A stretch of 64,000 bases of DNA from an uncultured Acidobacteriota bacterium (GTDB lineage Bacteria; Acidobacteriota; Blastocatellia; RBC074): positions 87,240 through 151,239 of the forward strand of contig CADECP010000017.1 in assembly GCA_902825875.1 (NCBI GenBank), in the 5' to 3' direction. The notes below the pieces were generated by a model, which saw only the letters and a list, made by a program, of their open reading frames with translations, was not told the DNA's origin and did not search any database. The position numbers and the translations under genes were made by a program. Every line of letters starts with the position of its first letter. Within the stretch, counting starts at the first letter, position 1. This document shows positions 46,021 through 56,106 of this stretch, one piece after another.

Positions 46021-49000
46021 AGACGATCTTCCGACGCGCCTTATTGCTTGCAGCGGTGTTGGCCAGCATTTTACCATTCACGCCAACTGGTTTGTCCGTT
46101 CAAACGCCGACCAAAGCCTGGCCAATCACGCTGGAAGAACCAACAGGAATTTACCGCCGCGACAATGAAATCGTCACCGTCAAACTAAACTTCGCTGCCG
46201 GTGAAGCGCGAGCCAATCAATTGCGCGTGTTATCGCCCGATGGACATGAAGTCGTTTCGCAACTTGCTGTCAACGAAACGCACAGCGACGGTTCAATCAA
46301 AGCGGCAGAGTTGCTGTTTCCTGCGACGTTGGTCCCGGGCGAACGACCGGAGTATCAATTGACAGCGTTTGGTACAGAACCGGGAGCGGTAGCGACCGGG
46401 TCTCCCATAAACGCCAAACTTCAAGGCATCCAGTCGTTCTCGGTTCCGTACCAAGACCAAACGATCACTGCTCGGCGCATCGGAGTCGGCAGAGTCGAAC
46501 TGGCGAATGATCGCTTTGGCGTGCTGGTCAATCTGGGATTGGAGAAAACCGAACCGGCTTTGGTCGCGGCGTTTAACAAGTCCGCTGGTGAACAGCGAAT
46601 GCTGAACCTGATTGACACTTCGCCAGATGTGACCGAACCGCTCGGCTTCGGCAAACAGAGCGCAGGCTTCGGAACCTTCCTCGCCGACAAACTTCGCAGC
46701 GGCGCATTCGATCAAGTCGAGATTCTGGAATCCGGGCCATTGCGCGCTCGCGTGCGATTGTCTGGCGCAAAGTTTGGCAACAACCGCGAAAATTGGGAGT
46801 TCACGCTGTACGCCAACAGCCCTGTGCTGCATTGGCGAACGAGCCTCGAAAGCGCAGAAGCCAATTCCAACTACGGCTTTTTCTTGTCGTCCGTTTCTGC
46901 GACGCCTTACGAACCGTTCAACAAATGGATGGAAGGTTCTGAACAAATCAAATTTCCTGACGGCTGGGAAGTAGACAATCCGCCCGATCACAAAATCTCG
47001 GCAAACGATTTCAGCGACCTGCCCGGCAAACATTTGGTTTATTACCAGCGCGAACAGAATTACGGAGCTATTGGCTTTTACGAACTGGACTCGCAGCTTG
47101 AATGGCGTGGCATTGGTTCGCGGCAGTTTTATGCAACGACGAAACTGACAAACGCCAAACGCTCTTCAGAAATCGCCATCGCATTTCCGACCTGGAATAA
47201 AACGCTGACCGTGTTGGAAGCTCGGAAAGAGTATCGAAAGTTTATTCAGCCAATCCTGGCAGTTCGCGGTTCGCAGTTCGCAGTTCGCAGTTCTTCGCAG
47301 GTTACGGTTCACAGAGAAACGAATGACAAATCCGCAATCCGCAATCCGCAATCCGCAATCCAAAGTTTCGATCTTGGCGGAAGCTGGAAATTGAATTGGG
47401 CGGAAAAATCTGAAGGCGAAAAGCAGGGCTTTTATCTCGTTGGTTTTGATGATGCGGCGTGGCGTTCGGTGCAGGTTCCCGGCACGGTTCATACGCAGAT
47501 TCTGGAAGCTCCGAAGTTTTACACCCGCGAAGCCGAATGGATCAGCGAAAAGGAATGGTGGTATCGGCGCGCGTTTACGGTGAATCCGGCAGTTGGTGAA
47601 AAGCGGCTGTGGCTGCGTTTTGAAGCTACGGATTACCACGCAGATGTTTACCTGAACGGTGAATTGCTTGGCAGGCACGAAGGTTACATTGATCCTTATG
47701 AATTCGACGTGACAGACAAACTGCGACGCGATGGAGAAAACTCGCTGGCCGTGCGCGTCTGGACGCCGATCAGTTATTACTGGCGGCATCGCCCTTACAC
47801 CATCAAAGGTTCGTATGGCGCAGTAGATCAAAAGCCGGACAACATCACTCCGCTGGGCATTGTGCGCCCGGTCAAACTGATTGCTCGCTCAACGGTGAAG
47901 ATTGAAGACATCGCCGTTGACACTCGGCTGAACAAAGACGGCAGCGCCGATGTCGTCGTTGATTTGACGTTGGGCGGAAATGGGAGCGATGGGCAAGATG
48001 GAGCAAAGACAAGTGTCTGGCTTTCGTTGACTCCGCGGAATTTCACTTCCGCGATGAGGGTTGCGCTTCAATCAACGGTTGCGTTGACTGTTGAACGGCA
48101 GCGTTTTGTTTTGCACGTTGAAAAACCGCAACTGTGGTGGACTTGGGATCACGGCAAACCGAATCTGTACACGCTGGATGTGCGCGTCAACACTGGCGAT
48201 GAACTTTCTGACCAATCGTCTCTGGCCGTTGGCATACGCGAAATCGAACACATTGATTGGAAGTTTTACCTGAACGGCAAGCGACTGTTTATTCGCGGGA
48301 CGAATTTTTACTACAACCTGTTTCAATCCGAAGTGCGTCGCGCCGATTACGAACGCGATTTCAAACTGATGCTGGGCATGAACATCAACATGCTTCGGCT
48401 GCACTGCAATTTCAGCAACCCGGAGTTTTACGATCTGGCTGATGAATCCGGCGTGCTGATCTTTCAGGACTTCTTGGAAGCCGCATACCCGGAAGACCGC
48501 GCTTTCAGTTTGAAAGCGGCGAAGCTCTATGCCCCGCTGATTCGGTATGTTCGCAATCATCCTTCGGTGGCGCTGTGGGCAACCAGCGATGAAGAGTCGT
48601 TGGAAAACTACCGCGACCTGACCAAACATCTGGAACCACGTTTGTACGCGCTCGACCCGCAACGGCGCCCGGTTCAACGCTCGACTGGGCGTTACGGCGA
48701 CGGCCACATTTACGAAGGCTGGTATGGCGGAACGATTTGGGCGTACGCAAACACGAACGAAAAATTCATTTCCGAACTCGGCGCGACGGCTCTGCCGAAT
48801 TACGACAGCGTCATGAAGTTCCTGCCGAATCATTGGCCGATCAAAGATCACGCCGACGAATGGATTTTTCGCAAGCTGCAAATTCCCGAAGCCATGCGCG
48901 CCTGGGGATCGCCCGAAGGCATGACATTGCAAGAATATATTCCGCAAACTCAGGATTATGTCGCGCGGCTGTTTCAACTGGCCATCGAACGCATGCGCCG

Positions 49001-49460
49001 CATCAAATACAACCCGTCGGGCGGCATTTTGCATTTTCACGCGATTGATTTGTGGCCTTCGGTGACCATGGCAGCGGTGGATTTTTATCGCCAACCGACG
49101 AAGGCGTATTTCACCGTGCAGCGTTCGTTTCAGATGGTGTTGCCGACCTTCGCATACGACCGTGACACCTGGCAATCCGGCGACGAAGTGAAAACCGAAT
49201 TGTGGTTGGTGAACGATCACTGGTTCGCCGTGCCGAATGCGACGGTAAGTTGGCGAGTGGAAAATGCGACGAAGCAAATTGTGGCTTCTGGAAGTGCGCC
49301 GAAGAAGGTGACGTTGGCTGCGGATTCGTCGGAGAAGTTGATGGATGTGAGCTTCAAAACTGCCGCGCCCGGCAAGTATTCGCTCTGGGCGAAAGTCGTT
49401 GACGAACGCGGTCAGATGATTTCTGAAAACAATTACGAATTCACAGTGAAACCGAAGTAA
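46017..49460 (+). CDS. Large secreted glycoside hydrolase family 2 protein, two-part
   Basis: 1147 residues with a signal peptide. Residues 35-410 form a beta-rich region with [23 protein letters not shown], resembling sugar-binding supersandwich folds. Residues about 450-1147 are GH2: sugar-binding jelly roll ([33 protein letters not shown]), immunoglobulin-like domain, and TIM barrel with [10 protein letters not shown], the probable acid/base in [10 protein letters not shown] (about 851) and nucleophile in [11 protein letters not shown] (about 918). Exo-mannosidase or glucosaminidase-like activity is possible. The two parts are joined by a segment coded by heptad repeats (47259-47363). Confidence 0.82.
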   Translation: MKTIFRRALLLAAVLASILPFTPTGLSVQTPTKAWPITLEEPTGIYRRDNEIVTVKLNFAAGEARANQLRVLSPDGHEVVSQLAVNETHSDGSIKAAELLFPATLVPGERPEYQLTAFGTEPGAVATGSPINAKLQGIQSFSVPYQDQTITARRIGVGRVELANDRFGVLVNLGLEKTEPALVAAFNKSAGEQRMLNLIDTSPDVTEPLGFGKQSAGFGTFLADKLRSGAFDQVEILESGPLRARVRLSGAKFGNNRENWEFTLYANSPVLHWRTSLESAEANSNYGFFLSSVSATPYEPFNKWMEGSEQIKFPDGWEVDNPPDHKISANDFSDLPGKHLVYYQREQNYGAIGFYELDSQLEWRGIGSRQFYATTKLTNAKRSSEIAIAFPTWNKTLTVLEARKEYRKFIQPILAVRGSQFAVRSSSQVTVHRETNDKSAIRNPQSAIQSFDLGGSWKLNWAEKSEGEKQGFYLVGFDDAAWRSVQVPGTVHTQILEAPKFYTREAEWISEKEWWYRRAFTVNPAVGEKRLWLRFEATDYHADVYLNGELLGRHEGYIDPYEFDVTDKLRRDGENSLAVRVWTPISYYWRHRPYTIKGSYGAVDQKPDNITPLGIVRPVKLIARSTVKIEDIAVDTRLNKDGSADVVVDLTLGGNGSDGQDGAKTSVWLSLTPRNFTSAMRVALQSTVALTVERQRFVLHVEKPQLWWTWDHGKPNLYTLDVRVNTGDELSDQSSLAVGIREIEHIDWKFYLNGKRLFIRGTNFYYNLFQSEVRRADYERDFKLMLGMNINMLRLHCNFSNPEFYDLADESGVLIFQDFLEAAYPEDRAFSLKAAKLYAPLIRYVRNHPSVALWATSDEESLENYRDLTKHLEPRLYALDPQRRPVQRSTGRYGDGHIYEGWYGGTIWAYANTNEKFISELGATALPNYDSVMKFLPNHWPIKDHADEWIFRKLQIPEAMRAWGSPEGMTLQEYIPQTQDYVARLFQLAIERMRRIKYNPSGGILHFHAIDLWPSVTMAAVDFYRQPTKAYFTVQRSFQMVLPTFAYDRDTWQSGDEVKTELWLVNDHWFAVPNATVSWRVENATKQIVASGSAPKKVTLAADSSEKLMDVSFKTAAPGKYSLWAKVVDERGQMISENNYEFTVKPK
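47259..47363. repeat. 7-nt tandem units inside the GH2 gene
   Basis: Repeated ttcgcag units (47262-47300) and aatccgc units (47329-47362), each of period 7, lie in frame at about residues 414-449, between the N-terminal region and the GH2 domain. Similar units form intergenic hairpins elsewhere in the window. Confidence 0.8.
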
Positions 49461-49464
49461 CGGC

Positions 49465-50256
49465 TTACAGATGTTTCAACCAGATGTTTTTGTATTCGAC
49501 TTTCATCGGCGGCCCGGTGTGCATTTGGAAGCCGATCAATCCGCCCATTGCGCGGCCAGCCGGATCGTCGTCAATCACTTCGGCCATCAAATGACCGTTC
49601 AGAATGTGCGTCAGCCGATTGCCGCGCGCAATGATGTGCAATGTGTTCCAGTCGTTGTTTTTGATCGCCGCTTTTAGATCGTCGCCGCTGCGAAGATTGG
49701 CGATGACCTGTTTCTTGCCCGGCGTAATCTGAGTCGCCTGTCCGCGCATCGCCAAAAAGCCGCGTCCGCGTTCTTCGTAAAGCTGCCCAGTGTACTGGTT
49801 GGCGAAATCAATATCGGCCTGATACCCCTTGAGCACCCACTTGCCGACTTCGGGCAATTCCGCGCTGCGATATTGCACTCCGCTGTTGGTGGAGTTGATG
49901 CGATATTCCAGCTTCAATTCAAAATCACCAGGCTGGCTGCCGCGATAAATCAAAAAAGTGTTCAGCCTATCGGGCAGAGGCTTTTCGGGGGTGCTTTCAC
50001 CGACGATGGCTCCGTTTTCCACTCGCCAGAAATCTAGATTTCCATCCCAGCCTTTCAACGTTTTGCCGTCAAAGATTTGAGTAAAGCCAGTGCGGTCATC
50101 CGCCGCCATCGGTTCGATGCCAGTACGCATACCACCGCCGGGCGGACGCCCTTGCCCACCTTGCGGCGAACCTTGTTGGGCTTGTTGTGCGATGACGGCA
50201 AATGTAAATAACGCTGCCGCGAAGAGAGCGACAGAAATTGCAGCAAGTCGTTTCAT
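49465..50256 (-). CDS. DUF1080 (3-keto-disaccharide hydrolase domain) secreted protein
   Basis: 263 residues with a signal peptide, a Gln/Gly/Pro linker ([15 protein letters not shown]) and one DUF1080 domain: [56 protein letters not shown] and [23 protein letters not shown]. Members of this jelly-roll family hydrolyse 3-keto-glycosides, so the protein may act outside the cytoplasm on oxidised disaccharides. It converges with the GH2 gene (4 bp between stops) and precedes, in transcription direction, nothing on its strand for this unit. The upstream Gfo/Idh gene may form its operon. Confidence 0.85.
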   Translation of the reverse strand: MKRLAAISVALFAAALFTFAVIAQQAQQGSPQGGQGRPPGGGMRTGIEPMAADDRTGFTQIFDGKTLKGWDGNLDFWRVENGAIVGESTPEKPLPDRLNTFLIYRGSQPGDFELKLEYRINSTNSGVQYRSAELPEVGKWVLKGYQADIDFANQYTGQLYEERGRGFLAMRGQATQITPGKKQVIANLRSGDDLKAAIKNNDWNTLHIIARGNRLTHILNGHLMAEVIDDDPAGRAMGGLIGFQMHTGPPMKVEYKNIWLKHL

Positions 50257-50269
50257 TGAGTTCTCCGTT

Positions 50270-50394
50270 GAAAATCAAAAGGCAAATATCAAAAGTTGAA
50301 AGGCAAAAGGTCTGTGCTTTTCTTTTTCAGATAACGGCGCAACTTTCTGTCCGTCATTTTTGACTTTTGATATTTGCCTTTTGCCTTTTGATTT
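50270..50394. repeat. Inverted repeat of AAAGGCA-type units
   Basis: The left arm (50270-50310, caaaaggcaaatatcaaaag...) and right arm (50357-50394) are inverted copies; the right arm has one additional 7-nt unit (gcctttt). It fills the gap between the DUF1080 start and the Gfo/Idh stop, and the stop codon itself lies in its right edge. Confidence 0.75.
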
Positions 50395-51532
50395 ACCCGA
50401 CACTTTCCCACTGCCGAGTCTTCGCGGATTTGAGCACCGCATCGCAAACTTGATCTGTCGCCAAACCATCGCGGAAAGTCGGCGCACATTCCTTGCCTTC
50501 GCCAACGGCTTGGGCGAAGTCGGCGAACTGGTGAATAAAGGTATGTTCGTAACCGATCTGCAAACCCGGAACCCACCAACGATTCATGTAGGGATGATCT
50601 CCGTCCGTGATGTGAATGCTGCGCCAGCCGCGCAATTGGCCTTCGTCGCGGTGATCGAAGTATTGAATGCGATGCAGGTCGTGCAAGTCCCAAAACGCCG
50701 AAGCGTGCTCGCCGTTGATTTCCAGCGTGTAAAGCGCCTTGTGACCGCGTGCGTATCGAGTCGCTTCAAACGAAGCCAGCGAACCGTTATCAAACCGGCA
50801 CAGAAACAAACTGGCGTCATCAATGCCTACGGGTTCGACCTTGCCTGTCAGATTGTGCTGACGTTCTTTGACGAAGGTTTCGGTCATTGCCGAAACTTCC
50901 TTGATCGAACCGTTCAGCCACATCGCCGTGTCAATGTTGTGAGCCAGCAAATCGCCTGTCACGCCGCTGCCCGCAACCGAAACATCCAATCGCCACAGGC
51001 CTTCGCCGCCCTGAGGCAAATCCTGAGAAATCGTCCAGTCCTGCAAAAACTTGGCGCGGTAATGGAAGATTCGCCCGAAGCGGCCTTCGTCAATCAGGTT
51101 CTTCAGCATCGTCACCGCAGGAACCCGGCGGTAGTTGTACCAGACAGTGTTCGGGACTTTGGCGGCTTCGACGGCGTCAACCATTGCCTGAGCCTCTGCG
51201 GTATTGCGACCGAGCGGCTTTTCGCACATGACCATCTTGCCAGCCTGGGCGGCGGCAATGGCGATTTCCGCGTGTGTGTCGTTCGGGCTGGCGATGTCTA
51301 TCAAGTCAATGTCTTTGCGTTCGACCAGCTTTCGCCAGTCGGTTTCGATGGACTCATAACCCCAGTTATCCGCAAACGATTTCACTCGATCAGGATTCCG
51401 CGCGCAGACGGCTTTCAGAACCGGCTGATACGGAAGATCAAAGAAACGCCCGGCTTGCAGGAACGCATTGGAATGCGTGCGCCCCATAAAACCGTAACCG
51501 ACTAAACCGATATTCAAAGTTTTTTTGCTCAT
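50393..51532 (-). CDS. Gfo/Idh/MocA family oxidoreductase
   Basis: 379 residues. The N-terminal Rossmann fold has [17 protein letters not shown] for NAD(P) binding, [15 protein letters not shown], and the family motif [11 protein letters not shown] with the catalytic lysine. The C-terminal alpha/beta domain has [10 protein letters not shown] and [14 protein letters not shown], where aspartate and histidine form the usual active site. It should oxidise or reduce a sugar or cyclitol. The ATG at 51532 (MSKKTLNIG) gives the normal N-terminus; a longer frame would run into the next gene's end. No signal is present, so it acts in the cytoplasm. Confidence 0.88.
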   Translation of the reverse strand: MSKKTLNIGLVGYGFMGRTHSNAFLQAGRFFDLPYQPVLKAVCARNPDRVKSFADNWGYESIETDWRKLVERKDIDLIDIASPNDTHAEIAIAAAQAGKMVMCEKPLGRNTAEAQAMVDAVEAAKVPNTVWYNYRRVPAVTMLKNLIDEGRFGRIFHYRAKFLQDWTISQDLPQGGEGLWRLDVSVAGSGVTGDLLAHNIDTAMWLNGSIKEVSAMTETFVKERQHNLTGKVEPVGIDDASLFLCRFDNGSLASFEATRYARGHKALYTLEINGEHASAFWDLHDLHRIQYFDHRDEGQLRGWRSIHITDGDHPYMNRWWVPGLQIGYEHTFIHQFADFAQAVGEGKECAPTFRDGLATDQVCDAVLKSAKTRQWESVG

Positions 51533-51563
51533 AACTATCGTCATCACCTTCCGGTCAATTACG

Positions 51564-52169
51564 TTAGATGAAAATATCTCCAATCTTTTTTCGATCTTTG
51601 AGAAGTTGGTTCCCATATCGTTGATTTTGATCAGCGACAAAGGCTTTTATGATGTGCAATCCGCTAAGCCAATTTTGTTTTGCTTCCTTACCAGTGCGTC
51701 CAAAGCCGTGATTCCACAAATCCACGCTCCAAGCAGTATAAGCGTGTTCATTATAGGAAGTAGGCTCCAGTACAAACTCCACTGTGTTATCAACCCTGAC
51801 AACTTGGGTTTTCGCAAATACCAAAAACTTGTCATGCAATTGCTTAAAGTTTTCCTTTGAATTCCATTCAAGAATTTCAAAGGCGAGGGTTATGTAAGAA
51901 GAGATTTTATGTCTGAAGCCGTCACGGGTGATTTTGCTTTGTGCGACATCACAGCGAAGAGACCGAAAGATACTGTTAGTTTTATTGACAGCTCTTACCA
52001 GTTCTTTTAGCTCAGGCCAGCCTTGTAGTTCTGGAAATAAGTCAATTTTTTCAGGCAGCAGTTTTATATCGAAGTAGCCAATGTTTGTGCTCGTGGGTGA
52101 TTCGCCTTTAGGGTATGGAACTCCCAACCCTTGATCGAATTTTTTTGGTTCAGAAAAATTGACTTGCAT
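51564..52169 (-). CDS. Hypothetical protein, unrecognised
   Basis: A 201-residue protein with no signal or membrane segment and no family recognised. It is rich in Lys, Asn and aromatic residues ([50 protein letters not shown]), and its DNA is lower in GC than its neighbours. It stands between a sugar oxidoreductase and a toxin-antitoxin pair, so it may belong to a small accessory insertion. The ATG at 52169 has no strong ribosome-binding site. Coding status is likely from length and composition, but the role is unknown. Confidence 0.6.
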   Translation of the reverse strand: MQVNFSEPKKFDQGLGVPYPKGESPTSTNIGYFDIKLLPEKIDLFPELQGWPELKELVRAVNKTNSIFRSLRCDVAQSKITRDGFRHKISSYITLAFEILEWNSKENFKQLHDKFLVFAKTQVVRVDNTVEFVLEPTSYNEHAYTAWSVDLWNHGFGRTGKEAKQNWLSGLHIIKAFVADQNQRYGNQLLKDRKKIGDIFI

Positions 52170-52215
52170 GTCTTCTGCTTGCTTTCACTGCTCATCAAAA
52201 AGACACAGACAACCT

Positions 52216-52665
52216 TTACGGGTTAATGACTGAAAGCCCTTCATCTCCAGCGACTTTGCAAAGCTTGTCGTCCGCGCAAACGAAGTAATCTAGCTTCCCC
52301 TGGCCGCTCAAGCTCAGAGCCACAGCCAATTGCAATGAATCCAGAGTGCGAAGAGCTTTGGTCGGAGCGTGTTTTATGAGCAATCGTTCGGCTTCGTAAA
52401 AGTGGCTTTGTAACATTCTGACAACAGGAAAACGGCGCGCGGCGAAGTCTGTCGCAATGAGTTTTTGAACTTGCTGCAAATCCGAGAGCGTAATTTCTTG
52501 AGTCCTGACCTTGAGCGCAAATACTGACTGAAGCTCGACCACCGCCAAACGAGCAATGTAATGAACACTGACTGGCTCAGCCAAAATTCGTTCAACTTCA
52601 GTCGTTCCCTGCTCGACTCGGTAATGTTTGGCCAGCGCGCTGGTGTCGAAAAAATAGTTGGCCAT
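52216..52665 (-). CDS. PIN domain toxin, VapC-like
   Basis: A 149-residue PIN-domain protein. The acidic metal site is visible as FFDTSALAKHY (Asp7), RLAVVELQSVFA (Glu44 region), TLDSLQLAVAL and VCADDKL. VapC-type toxins are magnesium-dependent RNases that cut tRNA or rRNA when their antitoxin is lost. Its ATG directly follows the stop of the antitoxin gene (TAA then ATG), which supports a two-gene operon. Its length is slightly above the usual 130-140 residues. Confidence 0.85.
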   Translation of the reverse strand: MANYFFDTSALAKHYRVEQGTTEVERILAEPVSVHYIARLAVVELQSVFALKVRTQEITLSDLQQVQKLIATDFAARRFPVVRMLQSHFYEAERLLIKHAPTKALRTLDSLQLAVALSLSGQGKLDYFVCADDKLCKVAGDEGLSVINP

Positions 52666-52965
52666 TTAGAACCGCTCATCCCTTTCGGCAATGATGTCGT
52701 CTGCCAAAGAGCCAGGAATTTTAGCCAGAATGCGGCGCACTGAATCTAGTGTGACGCTTGAGTCTGCTTCTTTGGTGCAGGCGGCCATATATTCAATATC
52801 AAGCCACGAATCGTCAGTTGCGCCGTTGGCAGTCGGTTGTAATGGCGTCGTTATCGCCTTCCGTAAAGTGCTTAGGACAAATTCTTCAAGCTTTTGACCG
52901 CTGGCCGATGCTTTTCCAAGTATCTGTTGCTCAAGCTCAGCGGGAATGATGATAGTTGCGCTCAT
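52666..52965 (-). CDS. Antitoxin partner of the PIN toxin
   Basis: A 99-residue protein encoded just before the toxin. The N-terminal half (SATIIIPAELEQQILGKASASGQKLEEFVLSTLRKA) resembles ribbon-helix-helix or VapB-like antitoxins; the C-terminal part is acidic and irregular (DSVRRILAKIPGSLADDIIAERDERF), as expected for a toxin-wrapping tail. It should neutralise the PIN toxin and repress the operon. An imperfect operator was not identified. The assignment relies on position and size more than on a clear family match. Confidence 0.75.
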   Translation of the reverse strand: MSATIIIPAELEQQILGKASASGQKLEEFVLSTLRKAITTPLQPTANGATDDSWLDIEYMAACTKEADSSVTLDSVRRILAKIPGSLADDIIAERDERF

Positions 52966-52996
52966 CGTTTTTACCTCTTCGATTTTGGACGGCTCA

Positions 52997-53036
52997 GCCC
53001 GTCCGCAGCAGGATAACGAGAACGCTGCGGACGGGC
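52997..53036. repeat. Perfect 13-bp inverted repeat
   Basis: gcccgtccgcagc (52997-53009) pairs with gctgcggacgggc (53024-53036). It lies between the isomerase stop (53047) and the antitoxin start (52965). No T tract follows, so it is a weak terminator, a repeat, or an operator of the toxin-antitoxin pair. Confidence 0.6.
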
Positions 53037-53046
53037 AATCAAAAGA

Positions 53047-54090
53047 TCAATTCCATCCGTGAGCGTCCCGCACCGAGATCATCGCAGCCAGGATGTCATT
53101 CCAGGTTTGCGGATTGGTCATCGTTTCGTTCGAGAACATGCAACCGTCCCAGTTGATGTGTTGGGTACTCTTGGTAATTTCACCATTCGCATCGCGCAGC
53201 CACAGACCGGCAGTTCGAGTGATGTCCATTTTGCCGTTCGGGTCTTTCGGCAAACAGTGGCGACCGGTCTTGTCATGAGTGCCGGAGCCTTTGACCGTTC
53301 CGTCGTTTTGCGCGACGTGGAAATCTTTGACCCACGGACGCAGCACGCTGGTCATTTTGCCCAGAGCTTCGTAAAGCACTTCTTTGTCCTGCCAATCGTA
53401 ACCTTCCGGCAGCAGGTTATGTTCGGGCGCGTTGTAACCCATTGTGAACAGCATGGTGTGCGCCATGTCAGCTTGAATGCCGAGCGTTTCCGGGCGGCCA
53501 ACCTGTTCCAGCAAATCGTTGAGGTCTTTCCAACTGTGCATTCCACCCCAGCAGATTTCGCCTTCGGCGGCGAGCTTTTCGCCAAAGCCTTCGGCAATGT
53601 TGCAGGCTTCGCGGAAAGTGTCGGCGATCTTGTTGGTGTTGCCGACCGGATCAACCGCCCAATCTCCAGGAGAGCAGGACGAATCCACGCGGACGACTCC
53701 GTATTTGCGGATGCCGAGTTTGTTCAGCTTCTGCGCAATTTCGCAGGATTTGCGGATTTGCGTCAGGAAGGCGGCGCGTTCTTCGTCGGACCCCATCGCC
53801 GAGCCTCCGCCGGTCGGCCCCCAAACGGGAGCTACCAGCGAGCCGATGACCAAACCGCGCGAGGCGACTTGATCGGCAAGCTCTTTCAACTGGTCGTCGG
53901 TTGAATCAATGTCTGTGTGCGGCAGGGAAAGGAAAATGTCTACGCCGTCGAATTTCTGGCCGTTGACTTCAGCAGCGGCGGTCATATCCAGCATCTTCTC
54001 AAATTCGATGACCGGTTCGGAATCGGGGCCGCCTTTGCCGACCAGCCCCGGCCAGGTGGCATTGTGCAGTTTTGGAAATTGATTGCTCAT
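53047..54090 (-). CDS. Sugar phosphate isomerase/epimerase family (TIM barrel)
   Basis: A 347-residue xylose-isomerase-like TIM barrel without signal peptide. [14 protein letters not shown] carries the metal-binding Glu and His region, [13 protein letters not shown] the conserved Asp/His and [13 protein letters not shown] another His. These enzymes isomerise or epimerise keto or aldo sugars using a divalent metal. A role beside the Gfo/Idh oxidoreductase and DUF1080 hydrolase in 3-keto-sugar handling is inferred. The start MSNQFPKLH at 54090 is supported by GAGGAGC upstream. Confidence 0.82.
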   Translation of the reverse strand: MSNQFPKLHNATWPGLVGKGGPDSEPVIEFEKMLDMTAAAEVNGQKFDGVDIFLSLPHTDIDSTDDQLKELADQVASRGLVIGSLVAPVWGPTGGGSAMGSDEERAAFLTQIRKSCEIAQKLNKLGIRKYGVVRVDSSCSPGDWAVDPVGNTNKIADTFREACNIAEGFGEKLAAEGEICWGGMHSWKDLNDLLEQVGRPETLGIQADMAHTMLFTMGYNAPEHNLLPEGYDWQDKEVLYEALGKMTSVLRPWVKDFHVAQNDGTVKGSGTHDKTGRHCLPKDPNGKMDITRTAGLWLRDANGEITKSTQHINWDGCMFSNETMTNPQTWNDILAAMISVRDAHGWN

Positions 54091-54110
54091 TGGTTTTGCT
54101 CCTCGGAAAC

Positions 54111-54184
54111 TTATCCACGAAGTTCACGAAGAGTCACGAAGAAAGACAAGTTCTTTGTGTTCCTTCGTGAGCTTCGTGGATAGG
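54111..54184. repeat. Inverted repeat of CACGAAG-type units
   Basis: ccacgaagttcacgaagagtcacgaa on the left (54111-54143) faces ttccttcgtgagcttcgtgg on the right (54160-54184). The units repeat every 9 nt or so. It separates the GDSL and isomerase genes. Confidence 0.7.
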
Positions 54185-54197
54185 GTTTTTCTTTGAT

Positions 54198-54956
54198 TTA
54201 CTTCTTGCCCAAGGCTTGGGCGATTGCGGCTTCGGCCAATGAAGCCATTACCGCGTACCCGGCGTCGTTCGGCAAGATGCCGTCGTCACTCAGTTCTTTT
54301 TTCAGGTTACGGCCTTCGGCCATTGCGGAATAGTAATCCAAGTACACCGAGCCGCTGGCGGCGGCGTAATCTTTCAGCCAGCCGTTTGTGCCTATGATCT
54401 TTCCGAACGGACGCAGCGAAGATTGTTTTTTGTGGGCATCATTGATCGGCGTCAGCGAACACAGCACCACGCGGATGTTATTTGCTTTGGCCAGTTCGAC
54501 AATGGAAGCGATGTTTTCCGCCGTCATCTGTTGCGTAATGGGTTCGTACAAACTGGCAATGTCATTCAACCCGCCTTGAATGACGACAACTTTCGGTTGC
54601 AGTTTGATGACATCCTGCCGGAATCGTACCAACATCTGCGGCGTAGTTTGTCCGCTGATGCCTCGGTTGAAGTAAGGCTTATCAGGAAAGAAGGGCGTTT
54701 TGCCTTCGCCCCAACGTTCGGTGATGTCGTCGCCCAGAAACACGACGCGAGTTTCGCCTGCTTTGGGTTTTGGTAGTTCAGCATTTTCGCTGCCGTATCG
54801 AACCAAGCCTGCCCAATCGGCCAGCATCTTGCGCTGAATTTCAAAGCGTTGCTCCAACTCCGCCAGCGAAGCCGCACAATTCGGCGCTTTTTGCGCGCCA
54901 ACCACGCCCGCAAGCGCCACAATTCCAAGCGTCAATTTCAGAAAGACTGGTTTCAT
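54198..54956 (-). CDS. SGNH/GDSL-fold protein with lost catalytic residues
   Basis: 252 residues with a signal peptide (MKPVFLKLTLGIVALAGVVGA). The fold of SGNH hydrolases is clear: block I VVFLGDDITERW, block II NRGISGQTTPQML, block III VVIQGGLNDIASL and block V SDDGILPNDAGY. In active enzymes block I has a serine (GDSITE) and block V a histidine before Pro; here they are Asp77 and Leu228. Both catalytic positions are changed while the rest of each block is kept, so hydrolysis is unlikely. A binding role is more plausible. The start abuts the DUF3224 stop by 2 bp. Confidence 0.83.
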   Translation of the reverse strand: MKPVFLKLTLGIVALAGVVGAQKAPNCAASLAELEQRFEIQRKMLADWAGLVRYGSENAELPKPKAGETRVVFLGDDITERWGEGKTPFFPDKPYFNRGISGQTTPQMLVRFRQDVIKLQPKVVVIQGGLNDIASLYEPITQQMTAENIASIVELAKANNIRVVLCSLTPINDAHKKQSSLRPFGKIIGTNGWLKDYAAASGSVYLDYYSAMAEGRNLKKELSDDGILPNDAGYAVMASLAEAAIAQALGKK

Positions 54957-54958
54957 GT

Positions 54959-55474
54959 TCAGGGAGTTTTGTTGAACGAGTATTCAAACTCGTAAGAATG
55001 CTTTCCGTCGGCGATGATGATCGTCATTTTGCCCGTCAAGCCCGCGAGTTCTTCAGTTCCTGAATCCGGCACTACGGTTACGCTTTGTTGCGGCGTATTG
55101 CGCGTCATTGTCGAACTGTGTTGCAGGATGAAACTGCCTTTGCGACCGTGCAAAGTGCCGGTGACTTTTTCGATGGCGACATATCCGCCAGAGCCTGTCT
55201 CCTTTGAAAAGGTGGACAGCATTTGCCCTTTGCTGACGGCTTCCAGATCGCCGCGAAATTGTTTGTCTATCAGCATGCGGCCAGCTTCGGCGTCTTTGTC
55301 TTCTTGTGGGGTCAGCTTGACCTCAAAGGTTCCTTTGGCTTGCGTGGTCATCACTTTTTCCTTTTGGGTTGCCGTGAGCTTTTTCTTGCCGGTTTGAGCT
55401 TCAGCCCAAACAGCAACAACGATAATCGAGGCGGCAACAAACAGAAGATTTGTAAACGAGCGCGAACTGTTCAT
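54959..55474 (-). CDS. DUF3224 family secreted protein
   Basis: 171 residues: signal peptide, then a DUF3224 beta-barrel domain (about 50-170) with [49 protein letters not shown] and [23 protein letters not shown]. In most bacteria the family is cytoplasmic; an export signal here is somewhat unusual. The domain function is not established. It is co-transcribed with the GDSL-fold gene (2-bp gap) and the haem c gene (8 bp gap). Confidence 0.82.
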   Translation of the reverse strand: MNSSRSFTNLLFVAASIIVVAVWAEAQTGKKKLTATQKEKVMTTQAKGTFEVKLTPQEDKDAEAGRMLIDKQFRGDLEAVSKGQMLSTFSKETGSGGYVAIEKVTGTLHGRKGSFILQHSSTMTRNTPQQSVTVVPDSGTEELAGLTGKMTIIIADGKHSYEFEYSFNKTP

Positions 55475-55482
55475 AAGTGGCC

Positions 55483-56010
55483 TTACTCAAAAATCAGCCG
55501 ATCTTTTTTCGCTTCGATTTTGGCTGGGTCAATGCCCGGAACCTTTTTCAGGTCTTCGATGGATTTGAACTTGCCGTTTTTCTCGCGGTATTGGATGACC
55601 GCGTTGGCTTGAGAGCGTTTCAGCGACAAGGCGCTTTCGAAATCAATCGCTTCGGCTTTGTTGACGTTCAAACGCGGCACATCATCCGCCGGATAATTTT
55701 TCGCCACGTATTCCAACACCAAACTCAGGTCTTCGTCTTTGGCCTTCATTCCATACGAAACCATTTTTTCCAACGTCTGCTGCCAACCGGCTTTGTCCTG
55801 TCGAACTGAAAAAGACTTTTCCAGTTCGTGGCAACCTTTGCAGAGTTTGGTGGCTTCGACTTTGCCGGGGCCGTCCGGCATCGCCTGACCTTGATGGGCG
55901 GATGATTGATTGAGTGCGTTGCCGACAAACAAGCTCAGCGCCAGCGTCAGCAGCGCACAGCGAAACAAACGAGAATAATGAGACCGTAACGACATAACAA
56001 CTATTTTCAT
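55483..56010 (-). CDS. Exported haem c protein with helix-hairpin-helix domain
   Basis: About 175 residues: a membrane segment or signal (about 15-35), a haem c motif CKGCH (about residue 57), and a C-terminal ComEA-like helix-hairpin-helix region with [32 protein letters not shown]. The combination of one haem and a protein-binding HhH unit suggests an electron-transfer partner in the periplasm. The start at 56010 is uncertain; an ATG at 55995 is equally possible and a longer start enters the palindrome at 56028. It may accept electrons from a sugar dehydrogenase nearby. Confidence 0.78.
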   Translation of the reverse strand: MKIVVMSLRSHYSRLFRCALLTLALSLFVGNALNQSSAHQGQAMPDGPGKVEATKLCKGCHELEKSFSVRQDKAGWQQTLEKMVSYGMKAKDEDLSLVLEYVAKNYPADDVPRLNVNKAEAIDFESALSLKRSQANAVIQYREKNGKFKSIEDLKKVPGIDPAKIEAKKDRLIFE

Positions 56011-56027
56011 TTCAATACTAATGAGTA

Positions 56028-56096
56028 TCAGTAGCCCGCGCGTAAGCAAGGGCTTGGGCTTCAAGTAATAGCCCTTGCTTACGCGCGGGCTACTGA
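56028..56096. repeat. Dispersed palindrome, GTAGCCCG...CGGGCTAC family, copy 2
   Basis: tcagtagcccgcgcgtaagc and its exact inverted copy form a 27-bp stem around a short loop. The family is shared with 17269-17345. It lies between the haem c and isomerase genes. Confidence 0.8.
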
Positions 56097-56106
56097 CACA
56101 GCGACT

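Noticed and set aside
47259..47363. Regular short repeats that could be taken for a CRISPR array
   Set aside because: Units are only 7 nt, without spacers, and lie inside a protein-coding frame.
47166..47831. A minus-strand frame with RIADCG and [11 protein letters not shown] repeats
   Set aside because: It is the antisense reading of the heptad repeat inside the GH2 gene; such peptides come from repeats rather than genes.
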